Shown: positions 19,202 through 29,495 of the stretch, piece after piece
How the letters are laid out: each line of letters begins with the position of its first letter
Position numbering within the stretch: the first letter of the stretch is position 1
Assembly (NCBI GenBank): GCA_016873715.1
Contig: VGWF01000004.1
Span: 1 to 64,000, forward strand
DNA: 64,000 nucleotides
Direction: 5' to 3'
Source of the DNA: Lentisphaerota bacterium
Lineage (GTDB): Bacteria > Verrucomicrobiota > Kiritimatiellia > PWTM01
The notes under the pieces: generated by a model
Told to the model about the DNA's origin: nothing
Databases searched by the model: none
Seen by the model: the letters and a program-made list of their open reading frames with translations, nothing else
Program-made: the position numbers and the translations under genes

Positions 19202-21631
19202 ATGCACCCGTTCCGCGCGGCCTCCGTCGTCGCCCTCCTGCTCGGTTCGCTGCCCGCGTTGTCCGCTCCCCCGCCGGTTCCGGACGAGCGCGCGCCGCGG
19301 CCGGGCGAGTGGGGGTTCCGCCCCTTCGACGGCTTCGCCGTCTCGCGCAACCCGCCGGCGTTCGTGTGGCGGCCGCAGAAGGATGCGGTCTCGTACGAAC
19401 TCGAGATCGCGCGCGCGGGCGGGGCGCCGGGCGCCGTGGTCTGCCGGGACCTCCCGTTCAACGCGTGCTGCCCCACCGGGGCCCTCGCCGCCGGGACGTG
19501 GAGCTGGCGCTTCCGGTTTGCGACGCGCACGGGGGCGACCTCCGGGTGGAGCCGCGCGCGCCGGTTCACGCTCGAGGATTCCGCCGTCGTGTTCCCGATG
19601 CCGCCGCGCGAGGTCCTTCTCGCGCGCGTCCCGGCCGCTCACCCGCGCCTGCTGGTCCGCCCCGAGCAGATCCCCGCGTTGCGGGCCGCCGCCGCCGCCG
19701 CCCGCGCCGCGGATTTCGCCGTGCTCACCACCCGCTGCGAGCGCCTGCTTCGCAAGCCGCCGGCTTCCGCCGAGCCGCCGAAGTACCCCGAGGGCATGGA
19801 CCGCGAGAGCGACGAGTGGATGAAGATCTGGTGGGGCAACCGCGAGGCGACCATCGCGCTGCTCGACGGCGCAGCGACGCTCGCCTTCACCCGGATGCTG
19901 GGCGGGCGCGAGGAGTACGGCCGCACCGCGCGGCGGTGGCTGATGGACGCCGCCGCTTGGGATCCGAAGGGCAGCACCGGCTTCCGCTACAACGACGAGG
20001 CGGGCATGCCCTTCGCCTACTACTTCGCGCGGACCTACACCTTCGTGAACGACCTGCTCACGGAGGAGGACCGCGCGAAGTGCCGCGAAACCGTGCGCGT
20101 CCGCGGCGCCGAGATGTACCGGCACCTGTGTCCGAGGCAGCTGTGGGAGCCGTACGAGAGCCACGCCAACCGCGGCTGGCACAAGCTCGGCGAGGCCGCC
20201 ATCGCCTTCCTCGGCGAGATCCCCGAGGCGTCGGACTGGCTCTGGTTCGTCATGCACAAGCAGTTCTGCACCTACCCGGTCTGGAACGACGACGACGGCG
20301 GCTGGCACGAGGGCAGTTCCTACTGGAGCAGCTACATCGGCCGGTTCTCGTGGTGGGCCGACGTCATGCGGACCGCGACGGGGATCGACGCGTTCCGGCT
20401 TCCCTATTTCTCGCGCGTCGGCAACTACCCGATGGTCCTGATGCCCCCCGGCGCGCCCGCGGGCGGCATGGGCGACCTGTGCGACCGCCGTCCCGGCGAC
20501 GGCATCGGGGAACTGGCCGCCGACTTCGCGTCCGCCACGGGCAACCCGTACTGGCGCTGGTACGCCGAGCAGACCGGCGCCGGCGGCCGCGAGTCGTCGA
20601 AGCGCATCGCCTCGGGCGTCGGCCCCTACATCCAGTTCCTCCGCGGCGCGCGCCCGCCGGTCGCGGCGCGGCGGCCGACGGACCTGCCGTCCTCCGTCGT
20701 CTTCCGCGGCGTTGGCCAGGCCGTGCTGAACACCGACCTCACCCACGCGACGAACAACGTCGAGCTCGTCTTCAAGAGCAGCCCGTTCGGCACGCACAGC
20801 CACGGCTACGACGCCAACAACAGCTTCCTGCTCTACGCCTACGGGGAGCGGTTGCTGATCCCGACCGGTCGCCGCGACCAGTACGGCAGCGCGCACCACA
20901 GGAACTGGATGTGGGAGACCAAGTCGGTCAACAGCCTCACGCTCGACGGCGGCCAGGGGCAGGGGAAGCGCACCCTGGCCGCGCGCGGCCGCATCACGGG
21001 CTTCGCGACCTCGCCGGACCTCGACTACGTCGCCGGCGACGCCGCGGAGGCCTACGAGGGGCGGCTGGACGCGTTCGACCGGCACATCGCGTTCGTGAAG
21101 CCCGATCTGATCGTTGTCTACGACCGCGTCGCCGCTCCGAAGCCCGCCTCGTTCGAGTGGCGGCTTCACGCGCCGGTGGAGATGAAGGTGGCCTCGCAGA
21201 AGGCGATCGACGTCGTCAACGGACCGGCCGCATGCCGCGTCTCGTTCCTGCTGCCGGGGGGGCTCGCGGTCTCGCAGACCGACAAGTTCGACGTCCCGCC
21301 CCGGCCCAAGATCCAGCTCCGCGAGTGGCACCTCACCGCCGTCCCCGGGAAGGCCGCGACGGAGCGCGAGTTCGTCACGGTGATCCGTCCGTACCGCACC
21401 GGGACGCCCGTCCCCGCGGTGGCGGAGCTCGGCCGCGACGGGGAGGCGTGGACCGTGACCGCCGCGACGCCGGCCGGGAGGGCGCGCGTGACGCTGTCGG
21501 GCGGGGCGGACGCGGTCCGCGTGCGGCTTCAGGACCGGGACGGGACGACCGTCCGCGAGTTCGCCTCGTCGTCCGCCGCGATCGTGCCGGCGCCGGCGAT
21601 CCCGCCGCCGGAGACCGCGCCGGCGAAGTGA
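19202..21631 (+). CDS. Heparinase II/III-like polysaccharide lyase
   Basis: An 809-residue exported protein with a signal peptide (about 1-22, ending SAP). Residues 30-140 form a fibronectin-like domain ([19 protein letters not shown]). The next 350 residues resemble the alpha/alpha-toroid of DUF4962 and heparinase II/III families ([35 protein letters not shown]). The C-terminal part is a beta-sheet heparinase II/III domain ([32 protein letters not shown]). Likely acts on uronic-acid-containing glycans, such as glycosaminoglycans, alginate or ulvan, but the substrate cannot be read from the sequence. It converges with acnA, 15 bases between stops. Confidence 0.82.
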   Translation: MHPFRAASVVALLLGSLPALSAPPPVPDERAPRPGEWGFRPFDGFAVSRNPPAFVWRPQKDAVSYELEIARAGGAPGAVVCRDLPFNACCPTGALAAGTWSWRFRFATRTGATSGWSRARRFTLEDSAVVFPMPPREVLLARVPAAHPRLLVRPEQIPALRAAAAAARAADFAVLTTRCERLLRKPPASAEPPKYPEGMDRESDEWMKIWWGNREATIALLDGAATLAFTRMLGGREEYGRTARRWLMDAAAWDPKGSTGFRYNDEAGMPFAYYFARTYTFVNDLLTEEDRAKCRETVRVRGAEMYRHLCPRQLWEPYESHANRGWHKLGEAAIAFLGEIPEASDWLWFVMHKQFCTYPVWNDDDGGWHEGSSYWSSYIGRFSWWADVMRTATGIDAFRLPYFSRVGNYPMVLMPPGAPAGGMGDLCDRRPGDGIGELAADFASATGNPYWRWYAEQTGAGGRESSKRIASGVGPYIQFLRGARPPVAARRPTDLPSSVVFRGVGQAVLNTDLTHATNNVELVFKSSPFGTHSHGYDANNSFLLYAYGERLLIPTGRRDQYGSAHHRNWMWETKSVNSLTLDGGQGQGKRTLAARGRITGFATSPDLDYVAGDAAEAYEGRLDAFDRHIAFVKPDLIVVYDRVAAPKPASFEWRLHAPVEMKVASQKAIDVVNGPAACRVSFLLPGGLAVSQTDKFDVPPRPKIQLREWHLTAVPGKAATEREFVTVIRPYRTGTPVPAVAELGRDGEAWTVTAATPAGRARVTLSGGADAVRVRLQDRDGTTVREFASSSAAIVPAPAIPPPETAPAK

Positions 21632-21646
21632 CGGGACCGTCGCGGA

Positions 21647-24328
21647 TCAGCCCCGGGCGCCGAGGAATCCGCGCAGCACGTACGGCAGGATGCCGCCGTG
21701 GCGCAGGAACCCGACCTCCTGCGCGTTGTCCACCCGCGCGAGCGTGTCGAACGCGACGACCGATCCGTCCGTCCGCCGCGCCTCGACCCGCACCGTCGCG
21801 CGGGGCGCGAGCGCGGCCAGGCCGCGCAGGGTGACCGCCTCGCGCCCGGTCAGGCCGAGCGAATCGGCCGTCTGCCCGCCGGTGAAGACCAGCGGCAGCA
21901 CGCCCATCTCGACGAGGTTGCTGCGGTGGATCCGCTCGAAGCTCTCGGCGATCACGGCGCGCACGCCGAGCAGGGCGGGACCCTTGGCGGCCCAGTCGCG
22001 CGACGAGCCCGCCCCGTACATCTTGCCGGCCAGCACGACCAGCGGTACGCCCGCCGCGCGGTAGGCCTCCGAGGCGTCGAAGAACGACATCGCCGCGCCG
22101 GTCGGGTGGTGGACCGTCCAGTTGCCCTCGCGGTCCGCAAGCCGGTTGCGCAGGCGGATGTTCGCGAAGGTGCCGCGCATCATGACCTCGTGGTTCCCGC
22201 GGCGCGCGCCGTAGGAGTTGAAGTCGCGCGGGGCGACGCCGCGGTCCGCGAGGTACCTCGCGGCGGGGCTGTCCTTCGCGATCGATCCGGCGGGCGAGAT
22301 GTGGTCGGTCGTGATGAAGTCGCCGAAGAATCCGAGCACCGCCGCGCTCTCGATGTCGGCGACGGGCGGCGGGGCGACGGGGAAGTCCGCGAAGAACGGC
22401 GGCTCCCGGATGTAGGTCGACGCCGGATCCCACGCGAAGACCTCCTCGCGGACCTCGGGCAGGGCGTCCCATTCGGGCGTCATGCCGTTGATCCGGCCGT
22501 ACGCGGCGGCGTAGTCCGCCGGGTCCAGCGCCGTGCGCAGGACCCCGGCGACCTCGGCCTCGGTCGGCCAGATCTCCGCCAGCGTGACGTCGCGCCCGTC
22601 CGCGCCGCGTCCGACCGGGCCGGCGGCAAGGTCGCCCCGGACCGTGCCGCGCAGGGCGTAGGCGACGACCAGCGGCGGCGAGCAGAGGTAGTTGGCCTTC
22701 GTCAGGGGATGGATGCGACCCTCGAAGTTGCGGTTGCCGCTGAGCACGGCCGCCGCGACAAGCTTCCGCTCGCGGATCGCGGCGTCGACCCCGGGCGCGA
22801 TCGGACCGCTGTTGCCGATGCACGTCGCGCAGCCGTAGGCGGCGATGTGAAAGCCGAGGGCCTCGAGGTCGGCGAGCAGGCCGGCGCGGCGGAGGAAGTC
22901 CGCCGCGGCGCGCGAGCCGGGCGCGAACGAGGTCTTCACCCACGCCGGCACGCGGAGGCCCGCCCGCACGGCCTTGCGCGCAAGCAGTCCGGCGGCGACC
23001 AGGAGCGCCGGGTTCGAGGTGTTGGTGCAGGAGGTGATCGACGCGAGGACCACCGCGCCGTGGTCGGGACCGTCCGCCGCCGGCGCCGCGGGCGGCCGGG
23101 CGAGGCCGAAGCCGCGCTTCGGGTCGGGCTCGGCCAGGGCCTCGTCGAAGCGGCGGCCGACGTCCGCCAGGCGCAGCCGGTCGTGCGGGCGCCGCGGTCC
23201 GGCGACGGTCGGTTCGACGGTGGAGAGGTCCAGCTCGACGAGGTCGCTGTACTGAGGCTCCGGCGCCATCGGGTCGCGCCAGAGGCCCTGGGCGCGCGCG
23301 TAGGCCTCGACCAGCGCGATGTGGCTCTCGGGTCGCCCGGTCGCCCGGAGGTAGCGCAGCGTCGCGGCGTCGATCGGGAAGAAGCCGGTGGTCGCTCCGT
23401 ACTCCGGCGCCATGTTCGCGATCGGCGCGCGATCCTCGAGCGAAAGCGTGTCCACGCCCGGGCCGCAGTATTCGACGAGGCACTCGACGACGCCCTTCTT
23501 CCGCAGGATCTCGGTCAGGGTCAGCGCGGCGTCCGTCGCGTTCGACGGGGCGCGCAGCCGGCCCGTGAGGCGGACGCCGACCACCTTCGGCGCGAGCATC
23601 GGGATCGGCTGCCCGAGCATCGCCGCCTCGGCCTCGATGCCGCCGACGCCCCATCCGAGCACGCCCATGCTGTTGACCATCACCGTGTGCGAGTCGGTGC
23701 CGACGAGCGTGTCGGGGAAGGCGGTCTCGCGGCCCTGCTCATCGCGCTCGACGCGGACGCACGACGCGAGGAACTCCATGTTCACCTGGTGGCAGATGCC
23801 CAGCCCGGGCGGCAGCACGCGCAGCTTCGAGAAGGCGCCGCAGCCCCAGCGCAGGAAGACGTAGCGTTCGCGGTTCCGCTCGAACTCCCGGAGGATGTTC
23901 GCGGCGTAGGCCGAGGCGGCCGCGGCGGCGTCGAGCTGGACGGAATGGTCGATGACGAGATCGACCGGGATCAGCGGCTCGATGTCCGCCGCGCGGCCGC
24001 CGAGGCGCTGCAGCGCTCCGCGCATCGCCGCGAGGTCGGCGACGCACGGGACGCCGGTGAAGTCCTGCAGCAGCACGCGCGCGGGCAGGAACGGAACCTC
24101 CCCCGTGCCGGCCGCGGCGGGCGTCCACGAGGCCATCGTCCGCAGCGCCGCCTCGCCGAACCCGGGGCGGTCGAGGTTGCGGAGGAGCGACTCCAGGAGG
24201 ACGCGGACGCAGTAGGGCAGCCGGGCGAACGGCTCGAAGCCCTCGGCTTGCAGCGCGCCGAGCGACCCGTAGCGCACGGTCCGCCCGCCGGCCAGGTTCA
24301 GCTCCCTCATGAAATCGTCGGTTCGCAT
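21647..24328 (-). CDS. acnA: Aconitate hydratase A
   Basis: Interconverts citrate and isocitrate in the TCA cycle; cytosolic [4Fe-4S] enzyme. The 893 residues fit the AcnA/IRP family. Cluster cysteines are seen in [10 protein letters not shown] and in [10 protein letters not shown]; other family blocks are [54 protein letters not shown] and [13 protein letters not shown]. The ATG at 24328 follows GGGGAGAGGA, a good ribosome site; longer in-frame extensions run through intergenic repeats and are rejected. A strong promoter lies 46 bases upstream. Transcribed alone. Confidence 0.97.
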   Translation of the reverse strand: MRTDDFMRELNLAGGRTVRYGSLGALQAEGFEPFARLPYCVRVLLESLLRNLDRPGFGEAALRTMASWTPAAAGTGEVPFLPARVLLQDFTGVPCVADLAAMRGALQRLGGRAADIEPLIPVDLVIDHSVQLDAAAAASAYAANILREFERNRERYVFLRWGCGAFSKLRVLPPGLGICHQVNMEFLASCVRVERDEQGRETAFPDTLVGTDSHTVMVNSMGVLGWGVGGIEAEAAMLGQPIPMLAPKVVGVRLTGRLRAPSNATDAALTLTEILRKKGVVECLVEYCGPGVDTLSLEDRAPIANMAPEYGATTGFFPIDAATLRYLRATGRPESHIALVEAYARAQGLWRDPMAPEPQYSDLVELDLSTVEPTVAGPRRPHDRLRLADVGRRFDEALAEPDPKRGFGLARPPAAPAADGPDHGAVVLASITSCTNTSNPALLVAAGLLARKAVRAGLRVPAWVKTSFAPGSRAAADFLRRAGLLADLEALGFHIAAYGCATCIGNSGPIAPGVDAAIRERKLVAAAVLSGNRNFEGRIHPLTKANYLCSPPLVVAYALRGTVRGDLAAGPVGRGADGRDVTLAEIWPTEAEVAGVLRTALDPADYAAAYGRINGMTPEWDALPEVREEVFAWDPASTYIREPPFFADFPVAPPPVADIESAAVLGFFGDFITTDHISPAGSIAKDSPAARYLADRGVAPRDFNSYGARRGNHEVMMRGTFANIRLRNRLADREGNWTVHHPTGAAMSFFDASEAYRAAGVPLVVLAGKMYGAGSSRDWAAKGPALLGVRAVIAESFERIHRSNLVEMGVLPLVFTGGQTADSLGLTGREAVTLRGLAALAPRATVRVEARRTDGSVVAFDTLARVDNAQEVGFLRHGGILPYVLRGFLGARG

Positions 24329-24373
24329 GTCGTCCTCTCCCCGCGCACACGCCCTGCGCGCCAACGGCCCGCG

Positions 24374-24403
24374 AGGATACGGGCCGGGGCGGGGCGCTGT
24401 CAA
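24374..24403 (-). promoter_or_regulatory. Predicted acnA promoter
   Basis: Minus-strand TTGACA (24398-24403), 18-base spacer, TATCCT (24374-24379), with an expected leader of about 39 bases before acnA. Confidence 0.7.
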
Positions 24404-24551
24404 AACGAGTTTCAGGTTCCTCGTTTCACGATTTGTCGGGGGAGGTGCCCGGTGTCGGGTGTCCGGTGCCGGTCCGAACCTTGGAAGTCCTGCGCGCGGG
24501 ATCCTCCAGACCTTGAAAACCAGCCGGGCAGCCGGCGCCGTTGGATCCGGG

Positions 24552-24745
24552 CTGGAGGGCCGCGCTCCGCGCGGCCGCAGGCTGAACCACGGATAGCACG
24601 GATCGCACGGATTCAACCAGGACAGCCCGGAGGATGACAACCGAATGGGGGCAACCGAATGAGGACGGCTGGGAGGGCCGCGCTCCGCGCGGCCGCAGGC
24701 TGAACCACGGGTGGCACGGATTCGATGAGGACAGCCCGGAGGATG
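24552..24745. repeat. Two tandem ~80-bp intergenic repeats
   Basis: Unit 1 (24552-24636) and unit 2 (24669-24745) share a 40-base block (GGAGGGCCGCGCTCC through CTGAACCACGG) and the end CAGCCCGGAGGATG. Unit 1 has an extra CACGGAT-type step. The block GGAGGGCCGCGC is found again at 62747. No gene is present between acnA and the sulfatase. Confidence 0.75.
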
Positions 24746-24884
24746 GCCAGGGCAGACGCATCTTGTTCCTGTCGAAACCGAGCCGTGTGCGCGGGATCCT
24801 CAGGATTTCCCTTCCATCGCCGGGAAAGGGAGATCCCAGCCGAACGATCCTTGAATCAAGGCCAAGGCGATGCCGCGTCGCACC
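24745..24884 (-). repeat. Dispersed ~140-bp repeat, copy 2 (inverted)
   Basis: Reverse complement of the element at 76-217. In its own orientation it is directly followed by the two ~80-bp repeats. The central stem is partly weakened by two substitutions (7 bp kept, one through a G-T pair), while the loop is unchanged. Confidence 0.75.
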
Positions 24885-25059
24885 CCCGCAACCGCAAGGG
24901 CTCCAGCGTCCACCCGCCACTCCGCGCCCCGCCGACCGAAAAGTGCCACGACCTCGAGGAGGACGCATCTGCCCTGCGCCGCCTGCGCGTTGGACTTCGG
25001 CGATGCGGGGGTGCTAGGCTGGCGCGTCGGATCGTGGCCCCAACGGCATGGAGGATGGC

Positions 25060-26991
25060 ATGAAGCGCTTCGGGCGGGTGCGGGCGGGTCTTCTCGCGGC
25101 GGCGTGGGCGACGGCGGCGGTCGCGGCGGACGCTCCGCGGCCGAACATCCTGTGGATCACCTGCGAGGACACCGGCCCCGAGCTCGGCTGCTACGGCGAC
25201 GCCTACGCGACGACGCCGAACCTCGACGCCCTCGCCGCCCGCGGCCTTCGCTACCTGCACGCGTGGTCCACCGCCCCCGTCTGCGCGCCGGCACGGACGA
25301 CCCTGATCTCGGGCATGTACCCGCCGTGCCTCGGCGCCGAGCACATGCGCAGCGAGGTCGCCCCGCCGCCGTTCTTCCGCATGTACCCGCAGCTCCTGCG
25401 CGAGCGCGGCTACTACTGCAGCAACAACAACAAGGAGGACTACAACCTCGCCAAGCCGGGCGCCGTGTGGGATGAGTCCTCGGGCAAGGCCCATTGGCGG
25501 AACCGCGGCAAGGACCAGCCGTTCTTCGCGATCTTCAACCTCACGATCACCCACGAAAGCCAGATCCGCAAGCGTCCGCACGAGGCGGTCCACGACCCCG
25601 CGAAGGCGCCGGTGCCGGCCTACCACCCCGACCGGCCGGAGGTGCGCCAGGACTGGGCCCAGTACTACGACAACATCACGGCGATGGACGGCCAGGCCGG
25701 CAAGGTGCTGGCGGAGCTCGCGGCGGACGGCCTCGCCGACGACACGATCGTCTTCTTCTACGGCGACCACGGCTCGGGCATGCCGCGCAGCAAGCGCTGG
25801 CCGTACAACTCGGGCCTGCAGGTGCCGCTGATCGTCCACGTGCCGGAGAAGTTCCGCGACCTCGCGCCGGCCGATTACAAGCCCGGCGGCACGACCGGCC
25901 GGCTCGTGGGCTTCGTCGATTTCGCACCGACGCTGGTCAGCCTCGCCGGCGCGAAGCCGCCGGACTGGATGCAGGGCCGCGCGTTCCTGGGCGCCCACGC
26001 CGCTCCGCCCGCGCAGGTCCAGCACGGCTTCCGGGGCCGCATGGACGAGCGCTACGACTTCGTCCGGTCCGTCACCGACGGCCGCTACGTCTACCTCCGC
26101 CAGTACATGCCGCACCTGATCTACGGCCAGCACATCGACTACATGTTCCAGACCCCGACCACGCGCCTCTGGAAGGAGATGTACGACGCCGGGACGCTGA
26201 AGCCCCCGCAGACGCACTTCTGGGAGCCGAAGCCGGCGGAGGAACTCTACGACCTGCAGTCCGACCCGGACGAGACCCGCAACCTCGCCGGCTCGCCGGA
26301 CCACCGTGCCGTGCTGGAGACGCTCCGCAAGGCCCAGCGCGATCACGCGCTCGCGATCCGCGACGTCGGGTTCCTCTCCGAGGCCGAGTTCCACCGCCGC
26401 GCCGCCGCCGCGGGCCTGTCGATCTACGAGTTCGGCCACGACGCCGCGAAGTACCCCCTCGAACGCATCCTCGACATGGCCGACCTCGCAACGCTCCGGC
26501 AACCGCACGTCGAGGGGAGGCTGAAGGAGGGGCTCCAGGACCCGGACAGCGGCGTGCGCTACTGGGCGGCGATGGGCTTCCTCGTCCGCGGCACGGAGGC
26601 CGTGGCCGGCGCGAGGGACGGACTGGCGGCGGCGCTGAAGGACGAGTCGCCGACCGTGCGCGTGATCGCCGCGCGCGCGCTCGGCGAGCACGGCGGCGAG
26701 GCCGGCCTCGCGCTGGCGCTGCCGGTGCTTCGCGACCATGCCTCGCCCGTGGAGAACGGCGCCTATCTCGCGATCCTGGCGCTCAACGCGATCGACGCGC
26801 TGGGGCCGAAGGCGGATTCGCTGAAGGACGCCGTGCGCGCCCTCCCGCTGCAGGATCCGAAGGCGGCCGGGAGGGCCAACGGCTACGTGGCCCGGCTCGT
26901 GCAGACGATCACCGGCGCCGCGCCCGCCCCCCGTGCGACGAAGCCGCGCGCCAACGATCGCGCCGCAAAGCCGGCGAAGCCGCGGGGCTGA
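25060..26991 (+). CDS. Sulfatase with C-terminal HEAT-like repeats
   Basis: An exported 643-residue arylsulfatase-superfamily enzyme, closest in pattern to heparan N-sulfatase-like members (ITCEDTGPELGCYGD). After a signal peptide (1-23), the catalytic motif is CAPARTTL with Cys75, the residue converted to formylglycine; metal-binding residues are in the CEDTG block and FFYGDHGSGMPRSKR. Residues about 430-600 form HEAT-type repeats (ERILDMADLATLRQPH, VRVIAARALGEHGGEAGLAL), an addition seen in some PVC sulfatases. No maturase gene lies in the window. ATG 25060 has a GGAGGAT site and is preferred to the ATG 12 bases earlier. Substrate unknown. Confidence 0.9.
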   Translation: MKRFGRVRAGLLAAAWATAAVAADAPRPNILWITCEDTGPELGCYGDAYATTPNLDALAARGLRYLHAWSTAPVCAPARTTLISGMYPPCLGAEHMRSEVAPPPFFRMYPQLLRERGYYCSNNNKEDYNLAKPGAVWDESSGKAHWRNRGKDQPFFAIFNLTITHESQIRKRPHEAVHDPAKAPVPAYHPDRPEVRQDWAQYYDNITAMDGQAGKVLAELAADGLADDTIVFFYGDHGSGMPRSKRWPYNSGLQVPLIVHVPEKFRDLAPADYKPGGTTGRLVGFVDFAPTLVSLAGAKPPDWMQGRAFLGAHAAPPAQVQHGFRGRMDERYDFVRSVTDGRYVYLRQYMPHLIYGQHIDYMFQTPTTRLWKEMYDAGTLKPPQTHFWEPKPAEELYDLQSDPDETRNLAGSPDHRAVLETLRKAQRDHALAIRDVGFLSEAEFHRRAAAAGLSIYEFGHDAAKYPLERILDMADLATLRQPHVEGRLKEGLQDPDSGVRYWAAMGFLVRGTEAVAGARDGLAAALKDESPTVRVIAARALGEHGGEAGLALALPVLRDHASPVENGAYLAILALNAIDALGPKADSLKDAVRALPLQDPKAAGRANGYVARLVQTITGAAPAPRATKPRANDRAAKPAKPRG

Positions 26992-27153
26992 GCGCGGACC
27001 ACGGGCGGAATCGCGGGGCGGTGACGGCGACTCCGTCGCCGGGCGCCCCCGACGGAACGAATTCCCGGGGGGCCCGGGTCCCACGCGGCGCTTGTCGCCG
27101 CCGTCGGCGCGTCATTCGCCGCCCACCGGATGGGCCGGCGGCAGGAGCCGGCG

Positions 27154-28545
27154 TCACGACCCGGGCACGATGGCGCCGTGGGACTGGAGAACCATGCGGA
27201 GGTCGGCGAGGGGGACCTTGGCCGGCGTCGTGCCGGACTTCGCGGCAAGGGCGGCGGCGGCGCCGGCCGCCTGGCCCATCGCCATGCAGGAGGCCTGCAC
27301 GCGCAGCCCCGAGTTCGCGAGGCGGTCGCTGGAGACGCAGCGGCCGGCGACGAGGAAGTCCCGGCTGCCCTTCGGGATCAGCGCGCCGAGCGGGACCGTC
27401 GGCACCACGCCCTCGGCGAGGGGCTTCGGACGGATGCCCTTCTCGTCGTGGAGGTCGACCGGATAGAACGCGAAGGCAACGGCGTCGGGGAAGACGCGGC
27501 CGGAGGTGTAGTCGTCGACCGAGACGCGCGTCTCGCCGTCGATCCGGAACGTCTCGCGCACCCCGGTCTCCGCCTGCAGCCGCTCGATGTCCAGCGTCTC
27601 GAAGCCCGGGTGCGCCTTCAGGAACCGCATCATCCGCACGAGCCCCTGGCGGCCGTCGAGATTGGCCTTCGTGTGCGACGCGGAGGTGGTCGAGTCGGCG
27701 CCCGGCACGTGCGTCGAGTTCTCGCCGCCGCTCGAGAGGAAGCCGCGGAGGTTGTGGCGGAAATCGACGGACAGGAGCTTGCCGTCGGCGACGGCCGCCT
27801 TCGCTGCGGCGTCGAGCGCGGGCAGGTCGAGCTTCGCGATGTCGTATCCGCCGAGCCGGTAGATCAGCGTGCCCGGCTGCGTGACCTCCTCGCGCAGCCG
27901 CGGCAAGCCGAGCAGCCCGGCCACGGTTGCGCTGCCGGTGCAGTCGACGATCGTCCGCGCGGCGACGTCGGCCTGGAGCCCCTTGCCCGCCAGCCGGACA
28001 CGGAAGCCGCCCCCGGGCGCGGGCTCCGCGGCCAGCGGGGTCTCGTAGTAGCGGAGCTGGACCCCGGCCTTGAGGCAGGCGTCCTCGGCGACGGCCGCGT
28101 AGAGGCCGCCGTGGATGCGGACCTGGTGTTTCCAGTGCCACCGGCCCGTCGGGACCGAGAAGTCGGGCAGGGGACTGGCGGTCAGTGCCGCGGTCTGCGT
28201 GACGAGGTCCCAGCCGATCCCCGCGATGATCTGCCGGCCCCACGCATGGAAGAGACCGGGATAGTCGACGCCGCCGGTCGAGAGCGTGCCGCCGAGCTGG
28301 CTGCCGGACTCGACGAGCACGGTCCGTGCGCCGAGGCGTCCGGCCTGGATCGCCGCGATCGCGCCGGCCGTGCCGCCGCCGACGACGAGCACGTCGGCCT
28401 CGATCGAGGCCGTCCCCGCGGCCCGCGGAGCGTCGCGCGAGTCCGCCGCGACGGCGGGCCCTGCGGCCGTGGCCGTTCCGAGCGCGGCAAGGAAGGTCCG
28501 GCGGGAGAGGGTGTCCTGCGCTGGAAGGGTGCTCATGAAGGACAT
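27154..28545 (-). CDS. Tat-exported FAD-dependent oxidoreductase
   Basis: A 463-residue flavoprotein of the FAD_oxidored (GlpA/thiazole-like) group. A twin-arginine leader (LSRRTFLAALGTATAAGPAVA) sits at the N-terminus, then the FAD-binding Rossmann motif VLVVGGGTAGAIAAIQAGRLG. Further blocks: GGTLSTGGV, TIVDCTGSATVAGLLGLP and the C-terminal DFLVAGRCVSSDRLANSGLR with GQAAGAAAALA. Such proteins often accompany sulfatases and glycosidases in PVC genomes; the substrate is unknown. The start could also be ATG 28536. Last gene of a minus-strand operon, 40 bases after the hydrolase gene. Confidence 0.88.
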   Translation of the reverse strand: MSFMSTLPAQDTLSRRTFLAALGTATAAGPAVAADSRDAPRAAGTASIEADVLVVGGGTAGAIAAIQAGRLGARTVLVESGSQLGGTLSTGGVDYPGLFHAWGRQIIAGIGWDLVTQTAALTASPLPDFSVPTGRWHWKHQVRIHGGLYAAVAEDACLKAGVQLRYYETPLAAEPAPGGGFRVRLAGKGLQADVAARTIVDCTGSATVAGLLGLPRLREEVTQPGTLIYRLGGYDIAKLDLPALDAAAKAAVADGKLLSVDFRHNLRGFLSSGGENSTHVPGADSTTSASHTKANLDGRQGLVRMMRFLKAHPGFETLDIERLQAETGVRETFRIDGETRVSVDDYTSGRVFPDAVAFAFYPVDLHDEKGIRPKPLAEGVVPTVPLGALIPKGSRDFLVAGRCVSSDRLANSGLRVQASCMAMGQAAGAAAALAAKSGTTPAKVPLADLRMVLQSHGAIVPGS

Positions 28546-28585
28546 CGTCCCCGATCCGTCATGGCGGGGCAAGCATGGAGCTCGG

Positions 28586-29467
28586 TCAGGGGCCGGCGGG
28601 GCGGAAGGAGTCGAGGTCGCGTGTCCCGACGCCGGTCACCCGGTCGTCGGCCGGCGCGGCGCGCAGGCGGTCCCGCGCGCCGGCGTCGTCCGCCAGCGCG
28701 GCGAGGACGGCGGCGAGCGCGTAGCGCTGGAACACGGCCCCGCGCGACGGATCGGTCCTTCCGCACGCGAGCTCGCCGATCCGGTTGGCGGGCCACTCCG
28801 CATCACAATGGCTCGCTCCATTCACGCGCAGCGAGATCATCGGTCCGCGCACGGCCTTGGCGATGAGTTCCGCGCTGCCCTGCTCGTTCCACGGCGCCGG
28901 TTCCGCGCGCAGGATGGCGCACGGGATGTCCAGCGAGGCCGCGGCCCTGCGCCCGGAGGGGCCTCCCAGCACCGGGTCCAGGCCCACCCAGCAGCCGACC
29001 GCCGCGTTGCCGGCCGCGGCGTGGAGGGTCGTGACGCCCCCGGCCGACATGCCCAGCAGCGCGCCGCGCCCGACCGTGCGGGGCAGGCCCGGGATCGATC
29101 CGGCCCGCAGCATGTCCAGCAACTCCGCGACCGCGCGCCCGTTTCGCCGGTGATCCGCTCGCGTGGGCAGGTCCGGCACCGCCGCGACGAAGCCGTTCGC
29201 GGCCAGCATCGCGCCCCAGCCGGCCATGTTCCGGCGGCTGCGCGGGAATCCGTGCGCCACCACCGCCGCATGGGCCTGCGTCGCGCCGGCGGGGGCGTAG
29301 AGGTCGACCGTGGTTTCGCGGTCCGTAAGCCGCAGGCGCTCCTGCCGCAGGACGACGCCGGTCGGGAGCGGGATTCCGGGAGTGCGGAAGAGACTCCGGA
29401 TCCCGATGCCGGCCGCAACAGCGGTCAGCAGCAGGATTCCGGGGACGACGACGAGGATCCTCTTCAT
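28586..29467 (-). CDS. Alpha/beta hydrolase (dienelactone-hydrolase-like)
   Basis: A 293-residue hydrolase with an N-terminal membrane anchor or signal (VVVPGILLLTAVAAGIGI). The nucleophile elbow GMSAGG is near residue 137 (Ser), the oxyanion stretch VVAHGFPRSRRNM near residue 73, and SHCD near residue 218 holds the His. The fold resembles dienelactone hydrolases and chlorophyllase-type esterases. It lies between the propeller and oxidoreductase genes, 28 bases after the former. Substrate not predictable. Confidence 0.8.
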   Translation of the reverse strand: MKRILVVVPGILLLTAVAAGIGIRSLFRTPGIPLPTGVVLRQERLRLTDRETTVDLYAPAGATQAHAAVVAHGFPRSRRNMAGWGAMLAANGFVAAVPDLPTRADHRRNGRAVAELLDMLRAGSIPGLPRTVGRGALLGMSAGGVTTLHAAAGNAAVGCWVGLDPVLGGPSGRRAAASLDIPCAILRAEPAPWNEQGSAELIAKAVRGPMISLRVNGASHCDAEWPANRIGELACGRTDPSRGAVFQRYALAAVLAALADDAGARDRLRAAPADDRVTGVGTRDLDSFRPAGP

Positions 29468-29495
29468 GCCGTCCGTGGCGTCGGGCCGGACCGGG

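Noticed and set aside
24426-24968. Minus-strand frame of 180 residues between acnA and the sulfatase gene
   Set aside because: It consists of translated intergenic repeats (the ~80-bp units and the dispersed element) and is not conserved as protein.
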